DNA of 64,000 bases from UBA10364 sp905182675 (GTDB taxonomy: Bacteria; Bacteroidota; Bacteroidia; Flavobacteriales; Schleiferiaceae). How positions within the stretch are numbered: the first letter of the stretch is position 1; each line of letters starts with the position of its first letter. Of the stretch, positions 28,032 through 36,319 are shown piece by piece. Below the pieces are notes generated by a model. It searched no databases. It was not told the origin of the DNA and was given only the letters and a program-made list of their open reading frames with translations. A program made the position numbers and the translations under genes. The stretch spans positions 1 through 64,000 of the forward strand of contig CAWVWE010000001.1 of assembly GCA_963933975.1 (NCBI GenBank). Reading direction: 5' to 3'.

Positions 28032-29156
28032 CTAAAGCGTACCTCTTTGCTCTTGTTCGCGTTCTATAGCCTCAAAAAGGGCTTTAAAGTTCCCTTTTCC
28101 AAAGCTCGTCGCACCTTTGCGTTGTATGATTTCAATGAATACTGTAGGACGATCCATCAGGGGCTTGGTAAAAAGTTGAAGTAGGTACCCTTCGTCATCG
28201 CGATCTACCAAGATTTTGTAGCGTTTAAGCACTTCCATATCCTCATCTATAGCACCCACCCGATCCTTAAGATCTGTATAGTAACTATCAGGCACATTCA
28301 GGAATTCTACACCTCTTTCACGGAGTTCGTGAATGGTACGAATGATATTGTCCGTGGCAAGGGCAAGGTGCTGAACACCTGAGCCATTGTAAAATTTAAT
28401 GTACTCTTCGATTTGACTGCGCTTCTTTCCTTCAGCAGGTTCGTTGATTGGAAACTTGATTCTACCGTTTCCGTTCGACATTACCTTCGACATTAGGGCG
28501 GTATATTCCGTGGAGATGTCGTCGTCGTCAAAAGAAATGATCTGCGTAAAGCCCATCACCTCTGCGTAAAATTTGACCCAAACATTCATTTGTCCCCAAT
28601 CGACATTTCCGACAATATGGTCGATGTATTTAAGCCCCACAGGCTCAGGAGCGTAAGTGGGTGTACGTGGAACATAGCCAGGAAGGAATGCTCCTGTATA
28701 ATTTTTTCGCTCTACGAATAAGTGCACCGTTTCCCCGTATGTATAGATGCCGGCAGTAACAACGCTTCCGTTGTCATCCGAGTGGGTGGTGGGCTTCTGG
28801 TAAGACTTTGCGCCGCGTTTGGTCGTTTCCTCATAGGCACTTTCCGCGTCATCTACCCAAAGGGCTACAATTTTCACTCCGTCGCCATGTTCGAGAAAGT
28901 GGCGATTAATGTCGCTGTCTTTCTCCATCGATGAGGTGATCACCAGCCTGATTTTGTCTTGTTGCAATACGTAAGAAGTACGGTCTGAAACACCAGTTTC
29001 TAGTCCGGCATAGGCAACTTCTTGAAAACCGAAGGCAGTTTTGAAATAATACGCGCTTTGCTTGGCGTTACCTACATACATTTCTATGTAATCGGTTCCT
29101 AAAAGTTGTAGAAAATCCTGCGCGTTTTCAAACTGTTTGGGTAAAGTATGGTCCAT
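28032..29156 (-). CDS. hppD: 4-hydroxyphenylpyruvate dioxygenase
   Basis: A 374-residue non-haem iron dioxygenase that converts 4-hydroxyphenylpyruvate to homogentisate. It has the two vicinal-oxygen-chelate domains. The 2-His-1-carboxylate iron site is visible in YIDHIVGN, GVQHLALAT and VFIEIIQR; the C-terminal tail FGKGNFKALFEAIE is the family's gating helix. It lies 26 bp after the trans-sulfuration gene on the same strand and is likely in one transcript with it and hmgA. A terminator follows it. Confidence 0.96.
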   Translation of the reverse strand: MDHTLPKQFENAQDFLQLLGTDYIEMYVGNAKQSAYYFKTAFGFQEVAYAGLETGVSDRTSYVLQQDKIRLVITSSMEKDSDINRHFLEHGDGVKIVALWVDDAESAYEETTKRGAKSYQKPTTHSDDNGSVVTAGIYTYGETVHLFVERKNYTGAFLPGYVPRTPTYAPEPVGLKYIDHIVGNVDWGQMNVWVKFYAEVMGFTQIISFDDDDISTEYTALMSKVMSNGNGRIKFPINEPAEGKKRSQIEEYIKFYNGSGVQHLALATDNIIRTIHELRERGVEFLNVPDSYYTDLKDRVGAIDEDMEVLKRYKILVDRDDEGYLLQLFTKPLMDRPTVFIEIIQRKGATSFGKGNFKALFEAIEREQEQRGTL

Positions 29157-29182
29157 GTAATATTCGCTTTGAGCGGTTAAAG

Positions 29183-30433
29183 TTAAGGAAGGATAAGGTC
29201 TAATGCTTGAGAAAGATCAGTAATCAAATCTTCGGCACTTTCAACACCTATACTGAGGCGGATCAACGACGGTGTAATGCCCAAAGCTTCTTTGTGCTCT
29301 TCCGCGACTTTACTATGGGTCATGGTCGCTGGATGTTCTGCTAGGGATTCCGTAGAACCTAAGGAGACACCAAGTTTTATTACTTGTAGATGATCTAGCA
29401 CCTTGAACGACTCTTCTTGACCTCCTTTGATATAGAGGGCAATCATGGATCCATTGCTGCTATATTCTTGTTTGAAAATAGCGGCTTGCTCAGGGGCCCA
29501 TTCTTCAATATTACCTAAGTATCGAACACTAGAAACGGCTGGATGATTACGCAGCGACGTCGCTACTTTTTCCGCGTTTTCTGCCTGAGCTCTAAGCCTA
29601 AGGTGAAGGGTTTCTAAACTGCGTAGAATGAGCCAGCTGTCCATGGGTCCAAGAATGCCTCCCATAAAGGTTCTTGCCATTCTAACACGTCCCATCCATT
29701 CTGCTGATCCTGTTGCTGCTCCAGCGATCACATCACTATGACCTGCAAGATATTTTGTTGCCGAATAGACGACAATATCAGCACCAAGCTCGTGTGCTTT
29801 GCAGAAAAGTGGCCCCATGTAGGTATTGTCTACGATCAGAGGAACAGAAAACTCGACCGTGCTAAACGCATCTGCTATGGACCTTGCTTCTTTGATAGAG
29901 AAAAGGTCCATCGTTGGATTAGATGGAGTTTCGGTATACATAGCGCACACTTTAGCTCCAGGATATTTTGCGCCAACCTCTGCCATTACTTCGTCGGCGG
30001 TTTGACCGCGGAGTACTAGATGGGTGTTTACCTTATACTGTTGAAGGTAGTGGTGGATGAACATGTCCGTTCCCCCGTAGACAGGCGTGGTATAAAGAAG
30101 GACCTCTCCCGGTGCGCAAAGCTCAAAAAGAGTAGAGGTGATGGCTGCCATTCCGGAGCCAAAAACAACGGCTTGCTCAGTACCATCTAGCACGGCAAGT
30201 CTTGCCTCTAAAAGTTGGGTGTTTGGTGTGCCTAAGCGAGTGTATATCCCGCCTAGTTGTTCTCCCTCTGGCATTTCTTCTGCACCTGTTGCCCAAGCGA
30301 AAAAATTACGCCCTTGTTGTGCGTTTTCAAATTCGTAAGTAGAGGTTTGGAAGATAGGCTGCTTCATGCTTCCTTGGTATTCACTCGCGTGATATCCATG
30401 CGATAACATCGCGGTTTCATTGGTTTTTTTCAT
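29183..30433 (-). CDS. Trans-sulfuration family PLP enzyme (methionine gamma-lyase/cystathionine gamma-synthase-like)
   Basis: A 416-residue fold-type I PLP enzyme of the Cys/Met metabolism family. The PLP lysine is in YSATKYLAGHSDVIAG, the phosphate-binding region is FGSGMAAI, and the TPVYGGTDMF segment is typical. Its N-terminus (MLSHGYHASEYQGSMKQPIF) carries the family motif. Family members make or cleave cystathionine, or split methionine to methanethiol, ammonia and 2-oxobutyrate; sequence alone does not decide. It is embedded between hmgA and hppD in the same direction, which is an odd place for sulfur amino acid metabolism and may reflect shared regulation of amino acid catabolism. Confidence 0.85.
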   Translation of the reverse strand: MKKTNETAMLSHGYHASEYQGSMKQPIFQTSTYEFENAQQGRNFFAWATGAEEMPEGEQLGGIYTRLGTPNTQLLEARLAVLDGTEQAVVFGSGMAAITSTLFELCAPGEVLLYTTPVYGGTDMFIHHYLQQYKVNTHLVLRGQTADEVMAEVGAKYPGAKVCAMYTETPSNPTMDLFSIKEARSIADAFSTVEFSVPLIVDNTYMGPLFCKAHELGADIVVYSATKYLAGHSDVIAGAATGSAEWMGRVRMARTFMGGILGPMDSWLILRSLETLHLRLRAQAENAEKVATSLRNHPAVSSVRYLGNIEEWAPEQAAIFKQEYSSNGSMIALYIKGGQEESFKVLDHLQVIKLGVSLGSTESLAEHPATMTHSKVAEEHKEALGITPSLIRLSIGVESAEDLITDLSQALDLILP

Positions 30434-30490
30434 GGTGATAGGTTCTAATTCATAGAGGTTGCATGGTCATGCCCACTCTTACTACTCTAG

Positions 30491-31654
30491 TTATGTATGA
30501 TGTATCCAGCTTTTATGATAATCTCCGGCGTCTAATGCCAGGGCTTGCTCGGTCACCTTGAGTGGTTTAAAGGTGTCTACCATTACGGCCAATTCTAATG
30601 TTTCTTTCTTTCCGATACTTCCCTCATAGGTTCCCGGGTGTGGTCCATGTGGAATACCTGAAGGATGCAGTGTGATTTGTCCTCGACCTATGTTGTTTCT
30701 AGACATGAAATCGCCTTCTACATAATACAATACTTCATCCGAATCTATATTGCTGTGGTTATATGGAGAAGGTATACTTAGTGGGTGGTAGTCATAGAGC
30801 CGTGGCACAAAAGAACAAACCACAAATGCCGAGGTCTCAAAAGTTTGGTGTACCGGAGGAGGCTGGTGAACACGTCCTGTAATGGGTTCAAAATCATGGA
30901 TGCTGAAGGCGTAAGGATAATTAAATCCGTCCCAGCCTACCACACCAAAAGGATGTGCTCCATAGGTGTAGCTGTGCAACATGCCTTCTTTCTTAACTTT
31001 GATCTCAAAATCTCCTAATTCGTCTATGGGAGCCATGTGCTCCGGAGCTCTAAGGTCGCGTTCGCAATAAGGACTGTGTTCTAGTAGTTGACCGAACCAA
31101 TTCCGGTATCGTTTGGGCGAGTATATAGGGTGTGCACTTTCCACAATAAACAATCGATTGTCTTCGGTATCAAAGTGAAACTGTTGAATCATGCCACGCG
31201 GGATCAATACGTAATCGCCCGGACTAAAGCTGAGCGACCCAAACTGCGTGAGTAGCTTTCCTGATCCCTCATGGACAAAGACCAACTCGTCATTCTGTGC
31301 ATTCTTATAAAAGTAAGTCGTAGTACTTTTTCTGGGTGCCGCTAAGGTGATGGTACAATCACTGTTCGTCAATACGGGTACTCTACTTTCTAAATAATCA
31401 TCTGTTGGGGGGACATCAAACCCTTTTAATCGGTAGGCTTTCATGTTTTTTTCCACCGCAATCTTAGGTGAAACATCCACGCTTCCGTTCACTTCTTTCA
31501 CCATGGTAGGTGGGTGACAGTGATATAGGAGAGAGGACATACCGTCAAAGCCAATAGTCCCAAAAAGTTCTTCGTGGTACAGTTCGCCGCTCTCCTTGCG
31601 GAATTGAGTGTGACGTTTGTGTGGGAAGAGCCCTTTCTTTTGATAAAATGGCAT
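30491..31654 (-). CDS. hmgA: Homogentisate 1,2-dioxygenase
   Basis: An iron-dependent cupin dioxygenase of about 387 residues that opens the homogentisate ring to maleylacetoacetate. I chose the start at 31654 (MPFYQKKG): it matches the family N-terminus and leaves the -7 promoter box at 31689-31696 free, whereas an in-frame ATG at 31699 would abut that box. Conserved segments include HKRHTQF, the cupin stretch HEGSGKLLTQFG, VGWDGFNYPYAF, PPVHQTFE and SGIPHGPHPGTYE, which provide the iron and substrate ligands. It is shorter than the mammalian enzyme, as usual for Bacteroidota. It heads a run of same-strand genes with hppD. Confidence 0.94.
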   Translation of the reverse strand: MPFYQKKGLFPHKRHTQFRKESGELYHEELFGTIGFDGMSSLLYHCHPPTMVKEVNGSVDVSPKIAVEKNMKAYRLKGFDVPPTDDYLESRVPVLTNSDCTITLAAPRKSTTTYFYKNAQNDELVFVHEGSGKLLTQFGSLSFSPGDYVLIPRGMIQQFHFDTEDNRLFIVESAHPIYSPKRYRNWFGQLLEHSPYCERDLRAPEHMAPIDELGDFEIKVKKEGMLHSYTYGAHPFGVVGWDGFNYPYAFSIHDFEPITGRVHQPPPVHQTFETSAFVVCSFVPRLYDYHPLSIPSPYNHSNIDSDEVLYYVEGDFMSRNNIGRGQITLHPSGIPHGPHPGTYEGSIGKKETLELAVMVDTFKPLKVTEQALALDAGDYHKSWIHHT

Positions 31655-31688
31655 AGAATTCTGCTGTTTGGGTAGTATAGGTTCCACA

Positions 31689-31696
31689 CAAATATA
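31689..31696 (-). promoter_or_regulatory. -7 promoter box of hmgA
   Basis: On the minus strand this reads TATATTTG, an exact TAnnTTTG match, with a poor -33 region (TTTT at about 19 nt upstream). Transcription would begin near 31682, about 28 nt before the chosen hmgA start. Confidence 0.5.
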
Positions 31697-31726
31697 CATT
31701 ACTTTCGAAGAGCTAAAATTTCAGAA

Positions 31727-32500
31727 ATGTCCGTTGTAGAAAGACTTGCCCAAGATTTGTTCAATGCCCTTGAATCAGGCATCCCAATTCCACCACTTCG
31801 AGAGGAGATAAACAATGATATTCGCCTAGCCTATCAGGTACAGGAGCATCTTGTGCGTCATAGGTTAGAGGCAGGCGAACGAATCATAGGTAAGAAAATC
31901 GGCTTGACTTCTCCTGCTGTTCAGAAACAGCTGGGCGTTGACCAGCCAGATTATGGAATGCTTTTCCACACGATGGACCTTTCTACTGGAGGGGTATTGG
32001 AGGTCTCTAATTTAATCATGCCAAAGGCAGAAGGGGAATTGGCTTTTATTTTAAAGGAAGACCTCGATAAAGAAGATCTCACTTTAGAAAATATAAAGAA
32101 TGCCATTGGGGCCGTGGTCATCGCTATCGAGGTTGTAGACTCACGAGTTGAAAATTGGAAAATAGGAATTTCTGATACCATCGCGGACAATGCTTCTGGC
32201 TCACATTTTATTCTAGGTCCAGAACGTATTGCACTTGAAAATGTAAAGACATCCTCAATTGAAATGAAGCTTTACAAGAACGATGAACTCGTTAGTGAGG
32301 GCTCAGGAGCTGCATGTATGGGTGACCCATTAAACGCGGCCCTTTGGTTGGCTCAAATCATGAAAAATCAAGGGAGCCCATTACTCAAAGGAGAGATCTT
32401 ACTTAGCGGTGCATTAGGACCTATGGTTCCTGTTTCTTCAGGGGATGAATTAACCATGACCCTAGATGGATTTAAAGACCTTCAACTCTCTGTACGCTAG
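31727..32500 (+). CDS. 2-keto-4-pentenoate hydratase family protein
   Basis: A 257-residue member of the fumarylacetoacetate hydrolase superfamily, short hydratase/decarboxylase branch (MhpD/HpaH-like). It has GKKIGLTSPAVQ, GMLF, the metal-binding EGELAFIL and VDSRVENWK, and GSGAACMGDPLNAALWL. These enzymes hydrate 2-hydroxy-2,4-dienoates, or decarboxylate 4-oxalocrotonate, in meta-cleavage of catechols. It is divergent from hmgA, which suggests a link to aromatic breakdown, but no extradiol dioxygenase, aldolase or other meta-pathway gene lies in the window, so the real substrate is open. Confidence 0.82.
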   Translation: MSVVERLAQDLFNALESGIPIPPLREEINNDIRLAYQVQEHLVRHRLEAGERIIGKKIGLTSPAVQKQLGVDQPDYGMLFHTMDLSTGGVLEVSNLIMPKAEGELAFILKEDLDKEDLTLENIKNAIGAVVIAIEVVDSRVENWKIGISDTIADNASGSHFILGPERIALENVKTSSIEMKLYKNDELVSEGSGAACMGDPLNAALWLAQIMKNQGSPLLKGEILLSGALGPMVPVSSGDELTMTLDGFKDLQLSVR

Positions 32501-32604
32501 TTAAATCAGTTCTTTTTATAAGTGCTTGAATTTCCTACTGCTATAGATGAAATAATTAAAGCAAACCTTCGAAGAAGTTGTATTTTCATTACTGTAAACG
32601 GCTG

Positions 32605-32634
32605 TTGCTAAAACCAACAATTAAGTTACATTTG
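32605..32634 (+). promoter_or_regulatory. Consensus promoter of the arginine decarboxylase gene
   Basis: TTG at 32605-32607 and TACATTTG at 32627-32634 match the Bacteroidota -33/-7 elements with a 19-nt spacer. Transcription would start near 32641, giving a very short leader of about 10 nt before the start codon. Confidence 0.75.
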
Positions 32635-32650
32635 CACACTTTTTTTAGCG

Positions 32651-34054
32651 ATGAAAAACAAATATTCAGATCTCGTTGAGCAGACCTTTGACTGGCCTAG
32701 CCAAGAGTTTAAGATGACAGAAGACCATACTCTTGAGTGGAATGGCCTTGATCTTAAGCCCATTTTAAAGCAATACGGCACACCCTTAAGGCTTACCTAC
32801 CTTCCTAGCATTGATGAGAATATTCAACGCGCACGACGCATGTTTCATGTGGCTATGGCGAAGGTGGACTATAATGCAGAATATCATTATTGCTACTGCA
32901 CAAAAAGTAATCATTTCAGTTTTATCATGGAGCGGGTTTTGTCCAATGACGTTCATTTAGAAACCTCGAGTGCATTTGATATTGATATTGTCCAAAAGAT
33001 GGCTGCAAAGGGAATGATCCCAAAAGACCGTCATGTGGTTTGCAATGGATATAAAACGGAGGGATATCTTGATAATATTGCTGCGTTAGTTAATCATGGG
33101 CATGATAATGTGATTAATATAATTGATCATGTGGAAGAGCTTGATCAATTAACTTCAAGAATAGAAAAAAAGGCAAAAGTTGGTATAAGAATCGCCTCTG
33201 AGGAAGAGCCTAAGTTTGAATTCTACACTTCAAGACTGGGTATAGGTTATCGCGATATCTTGGAATTCTATAAAACGAAAATTGCGGATAATGATAAAGC
33301 GGAGCTCAAGATGCTTCACTTCTTTATCAATACGGGGATTAAGGATACCGCATACTATTGGAACGAGCTTAGAAAATGTGTGAACCTATACATAGACCTA
33401 AAGCGCTTATGCCCTACACTAGACAGCTTAAATATTGGCGGGGGTTTTCCTGTGAAAACCAGCCTGGGTATGGACTTTGACTACGAATACCTTGCCGAAG
33501 AAATCATCAACCAAATCAAGATCATGTGCGGAGACGCTGGTGTTCCTGAACCTCATATTTTTAGCGAGTTTGGATCATTCACTGTAGGTGAAAGTGGTGC
33601 TAATTTTTACAGCGTTTTAGGACAGAAAATGCAGAATGACCGAGAACTTTGGTACATGATAGACAGTTCCTTCATGACTACACTACCAGATAGTTGGGCT
33701 ATTAATAAGAGATTTATTATGCTTCCGGTGAACAAATGGGACAAGCCTTACGAAAGGGTTTTGTTAGGTGGATTGACGTGCGATTCAGATGATTACTATA
33801 ATTCGGAACAACACGTGAATGCCATCTTCTTACCCCAGATAAAAAAGACGGATGAGGAGCCGTTGTACATCGGGTTTTTTAATACCGGTGCTTACCAAGA
33901 ATCATTGGCAGGCTATGGCGGAATCAAACATTGCCTTATTCCATCTCCCAAACATGTGGTATTGAATATGGACGATGAAGGAAATATATCAACCCAACTA
34001 TTTGCACCGGAGCAATCATCTAAAGACATGCTAAGTATTTTAGGATATGAATAA
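32651..34054 (+). CDS. speA: Arginine decarboxylase (alanine racemase-fold PLP enzyme)
   Basis: A 467-residue fold-type III PLP decarboxylase of the short Bacteroidota arginine-decarboxylase type. The PLP lysine is Lys85 in YCTKSNHF, the glycine-rich phosphate site is NIGGGFPVKT, and the catalytic cysteine lies in GGLTCDSDD (Cys377), followed by the substrate segment AYQESLAGYGG. It should turn arginine into agmatine, the first step of polyamine synthesis. The assignment to arginine rather than ornithine or carboxynorspermidine rests on family resemblance. Its stop overlaps the next gene's start by 8 bp (ATGAATAA), so the two are translationally coupled. Confidence 0.85.
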   Translation: MKNKYSDLVEQTFDWPSQEFKMTEDHTLEWNGLDLKPILKQYGTPLRLTYLPSIDENIQRARRMFHVAMAKVDYNAEYHYCYCTKSNHFSFIMERVLSNDVHLETSSAFDIDIVQKMAAKGMIPKDRHVVCNGYKTEGYLDNIAALVNHGHDNVINIIDHVEELDQLTSRIEKKAKVGIRIASEEEPKFEFYTSRLGIGYRDILEFYKTKIADNDKAELKMLHFFINTGIKDTAYYWNELRKCVNLYIDLKRLCPTLDSLNIGGGFPVKTSLGMDFDYEYLAEEIINQIKIMCGDAGVPEPHIFSEFGSFTVGESGANFYSVLGQKMQNDRELWYMIDSSFMTTLPDSWAINKRFIMLPVNKWDKPYERVLLGGLTCDSDDYYNSEQHVNAIFLPQIKKTDEEPLYIGFFNTGAYQESLAGYGGIKHCLIPSPKHVVLNMDDEGNISTQLFAPEQSSKDMLSILGYE

Positions 34055-35030
34055 AACGACCAAAGGGCCCATCTCAAAGTTCATGGCTCGCCATTATCGC
34101 CATTTTAATTCTGCGGCAATGATAGATGCCGCGAAGGGTTATGAGACACATTTAACTTCAGGTGGAAAAATGATGATCACTTTAGCTGGAGCGATGTCTA
34201 CTGCAGAACTGGGCATCTCGTTAGCGGAAATGATTAGACAGGGTAAAGTGGATATTATATCCTGTACCGGGGCTAATCTCGAAGAGGATTTAATGAACCT
34301 TGTTGCGCATAGTCATTACGAACGTGTACCCGATTATCGTGACCTGACTCCTGAGCAAGAAAGAGGCTTACTTGATCGTGGTTTGAATCGTGTAACAGAT
34401 ACCTGTATCCCGGAGGAAGAGGCTTTTCGAAGACTTCAATGCCATGTAGAAGATATATGGAAGAATGCCCAAGCTAAGGGCGAGCGTTTCTTTCCACATG
34501 AGTACATGTACAAAATGATTCTTTCGGGGGTTCTAGAACAGTATTATGAAATTGATCCTAAGGATTCATGGATGATCGCTGCTGCAGAGTGTAACCTTCC
34601 TATAGTAGTTCCAGGTTGGGAAGACAGTACTATGGGGAACATATTTGCTTCATACTGTATTAAGGGGGAGCTTCAGCCAAGTATTGTAAAGTCGGGAATT
34701 GAATACATGATGTGGCTGGCTGATTGGTACACAGATACTTCAAAAGAAGCCTCTATAGGTTTCTTCCAAATTGGTGGAGGTATCGCTGGTGATTTCCCAA
34801 TCTGTGTAGTCCCCATGTTATACCAAGACCTAGAACTAGAGGAAACTCCTTTCTGGGGATATTTTTGTCAAATATCTGACAGTACTACGTCGTACGGCTC
34901 TTATTCCGGCGCAGTGCCGAACGAAAAAATCACTTGGGGCAAACTAGATGCAGATACTCCTAAGTTTATTGTAGAAAGTGATGCTACTATTGTCGCGCCA
35001 CTCATGTTTGCATGGATTTTAGGTAAGTAA
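34047..35030 (+). CDS. Deoxyhypusine synthase-like protein
   Basis: A 327-residue NAD-dependent enzyme of the deoxyhypusine synthase fold, well conserved along its length (GGKMMITLAGAMSTAELG; GANLEEDL). The active-site lysine equivalent to human Lys329 is kept (Lys299 in EKITWGK, with Trp297). The GGG (243-245) motif is kept, but where eukaryotic enzymes have Lys-His-His this protein has Gly-Asp-Phe (248-250). Bacteria lack eIF5A, so it does not make deoxyhypusine; some bacterial homologues have been shown or proposed to make homospermidine or other polyamines. Coupling to arginine decarboxylase suggests it acts on agmatine or a product of it, which is inference. Confidence 0.87.
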   Translation: MNKTTKGPISKFMARHYRHFNSAAMIDAAKGYETHLTSGGKMMITLAGAMSTAELGISLAEMIRQGKVDIISCTGANLEEDLMNLVAHSHYERVPDYRDLTPEQERGLLDRGLNRVTDTCIPEEEAFRRLQCHVEDIWKNAQAKGERFFPHEYMYKMILSGVLEQYYEIDPKDSWMIAAAECNLPIVVPGWEDSTMGNIFASYCIKGELQPSIVKSGIEYMMWLADWYTDTSKEASIGFFQIGGGIAGDFPICVVPMLYQDLELEETPFWGYFCQISDSTTSYGSYSGAVPNEKITWGKLDADTPKFIVESDATIVAPLMFAWILGK

Positions 35031-35137
35031 CGTTTGTAAACGCCACAGGTGTCTGAACGAAAAGTCCTCGTGAAAAGCGTTTAATAATATCCAACCTTAA
35101 ACCTCGGGGGAGTAAAGGCATTGCTTAATTTGTAGGG

Positions 35138-35812
35138 ATGAAACAAGTCTATTTTGCGCTGATCTTTTCAGCGTCTTTTCTCAACCCCAATTGTAGCTAT
35201 GCGCAGGATGTACATATTCCGGAGCCAGGAGAGGGGTTTAGTTTTAATACGTCCTTCCTCATGATAGCAGGAGTCCCCGACGGTTATGCACCAGGGCTAA
35301 TCGCAAATTCTCAGGAATTCCAATTGATCAGAGAGAATCACATAGGTTTGTCCCACTTTGGAGTTGCTTATGGATTAGGTTATAGCGGTCACTTTTATCA
35401 TGGAAACCTACATATTCATGTGGACGAAAATGGTACACAATCCGTTAGAGACCTTACCGGACAACCTTATAAAAGCAACAGGTTTGCAACAGAATATATA
35501 GACGGTTTAATAGAGCTTCGTTATCGTGGTAAAACCAACAAAAACGGCAGGTATAACCGGGTTTATGTGGGTGGTGTTTTAGGATATAAAGTAGATGCCT
35601 ATTCTTATCAGAATTCAGACTCCTATCGTGTGAAGTTTTATAATGTAGATGGATTTAATACGTTGCGATACGGCTTATACGCGAAGGTTGGTAGAGGACA
35701 ATTCAACCTCTTTTATTTCTATGGGTTAAGCCCTATAGTTACCTCCGGCCCTATGCTACCTGACTGGTCAAACGCAACAAGCCAAAACATAGGCTTGAGT
35801 ATTACACTTTAA
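35138..35812 (+). CDS. Uncharacterised exported protein, probable outer-membrane beta-barrel
   Basis: A 224-residue protein I do not recognise. It has a signal peptide ending near NCSYAQ. The remainder is rich in aromatic and glycine residues with alternating patterns (GLGYSGHFYHGNL, RYGLYAKVGRGQFNLFYFYG, NIGLSITL), and it ends in a leucine-rich strand, all in keeping with an outer-membrane beta-barrel. It lies downstream of the polyamine gene pair on the same strand but 107 bp away, and converges on the DUF2480 gene with a 2-bp gap. No function can be given. Confidence 0.7.
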   Translation: MKQVYFALIFSASFLNPNCSYAQDVHIPEPGEGFSFNTSFLMIAGVPDGYAPGLIANSQEFQLIRENHIGLSHFGVAYGLGYSGHFYHGNLHIHVDENGTQSVRDLTGQPYKSNRFATEYIDGLIELRYRGKTNKNGRYNRVYVGGVLGYKVDAYSYQNSDSYRVKFYNVDGFNTLRYGLYAKVGRGQFNLFYFYGLSPIVTSGPMLPDWSNATSQNIGLSITL

Positions 35813-35814
35813 GT

Positions 35815-36315
35815 TTATTTCAGAGGGACCGCTGAACATGCTTCACCATAACTGATTTTTTTAGCGACCTGCTTCATTTTACTGGTTGCAAACACGTAGG
35901 CGTCTTGAGGAACTCTAGGATCGCCACATCCTTTTATGATCACTGGCTTACCTGTGAAATCATCCCAATTTAATTGAGACAAATGCTCTCTATAATATTG
36001 ACTATAAAAGGATTCTTCACTACTCGCCCAGTAGCTCCGCGCTTGGTGATCACAAAGTTTTGAGGCAACTAATAGTGCTGCCCAAGCGGGTAGGATAGCG
36101 TCTGTACTACAGAAAACGCGAACAAATTTTCCTTGAAAAGGGCTGTAGTCAAAGATTTTAAGAGTGTCACGAAAGTTTTTTTCTCGCAACACATAGCCAC
36201 CTTCAAGAAACTGAGAGATGTCCAAATCACAGACTCCAGCGGGCATAAAATCCTCTAGATTAAATGTGATGAGGGGGCTATTAGCTACTTTATTTAAAAT
36301 CTCTCCTTCGGCCAT
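35815..36315 (-). CDS. DUF2480 family protein
   Basis: A Bacteroidota-specific protein of about 166 residues with no known function. I chose the start at 36315 (MAEGEILNKV), which fits the family N-terminus and starts just after the preceding gene; the in-frame ATG at 36378 would overlap the HMG-CoA synthase gene by 59 bp. Visible conserved parts are SPLITFNLEDFMPAG, SPFQGKFVRVFCSTDAILPAWAA and VIIKGCGD. No signal peptide or membrane segment is seen, so it is cytoplasmic. Members commonly sit beside suf genes; here one gene lies between. Confidence 0.82.
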   Translation of the reverse strand: MAEGEILNKVANSPLITFNLEDFMPAGVCDLDISQFLEGGYVLREKNFRDTLKIFDYSPFQGKFVRVFCSTDAILPAWAALLVASKLCDHQARSYWASSEESFYSQYYREHLSQLNWDDFTGKPVIIKGCGDPRVPQDAYVFATSKMKQVAKKISYGEACSAVPLK

Positions 36316-36319
36316 GGTT

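Noticed and set aside
30460..30473. Short inverted repeat GCATG-GT-CATGC between hmgA and the PLP enzyme gene
   Set aside because: Arms of five bases with a two-base centre are too short to be a terminator and there is no T-run or matching second copy.
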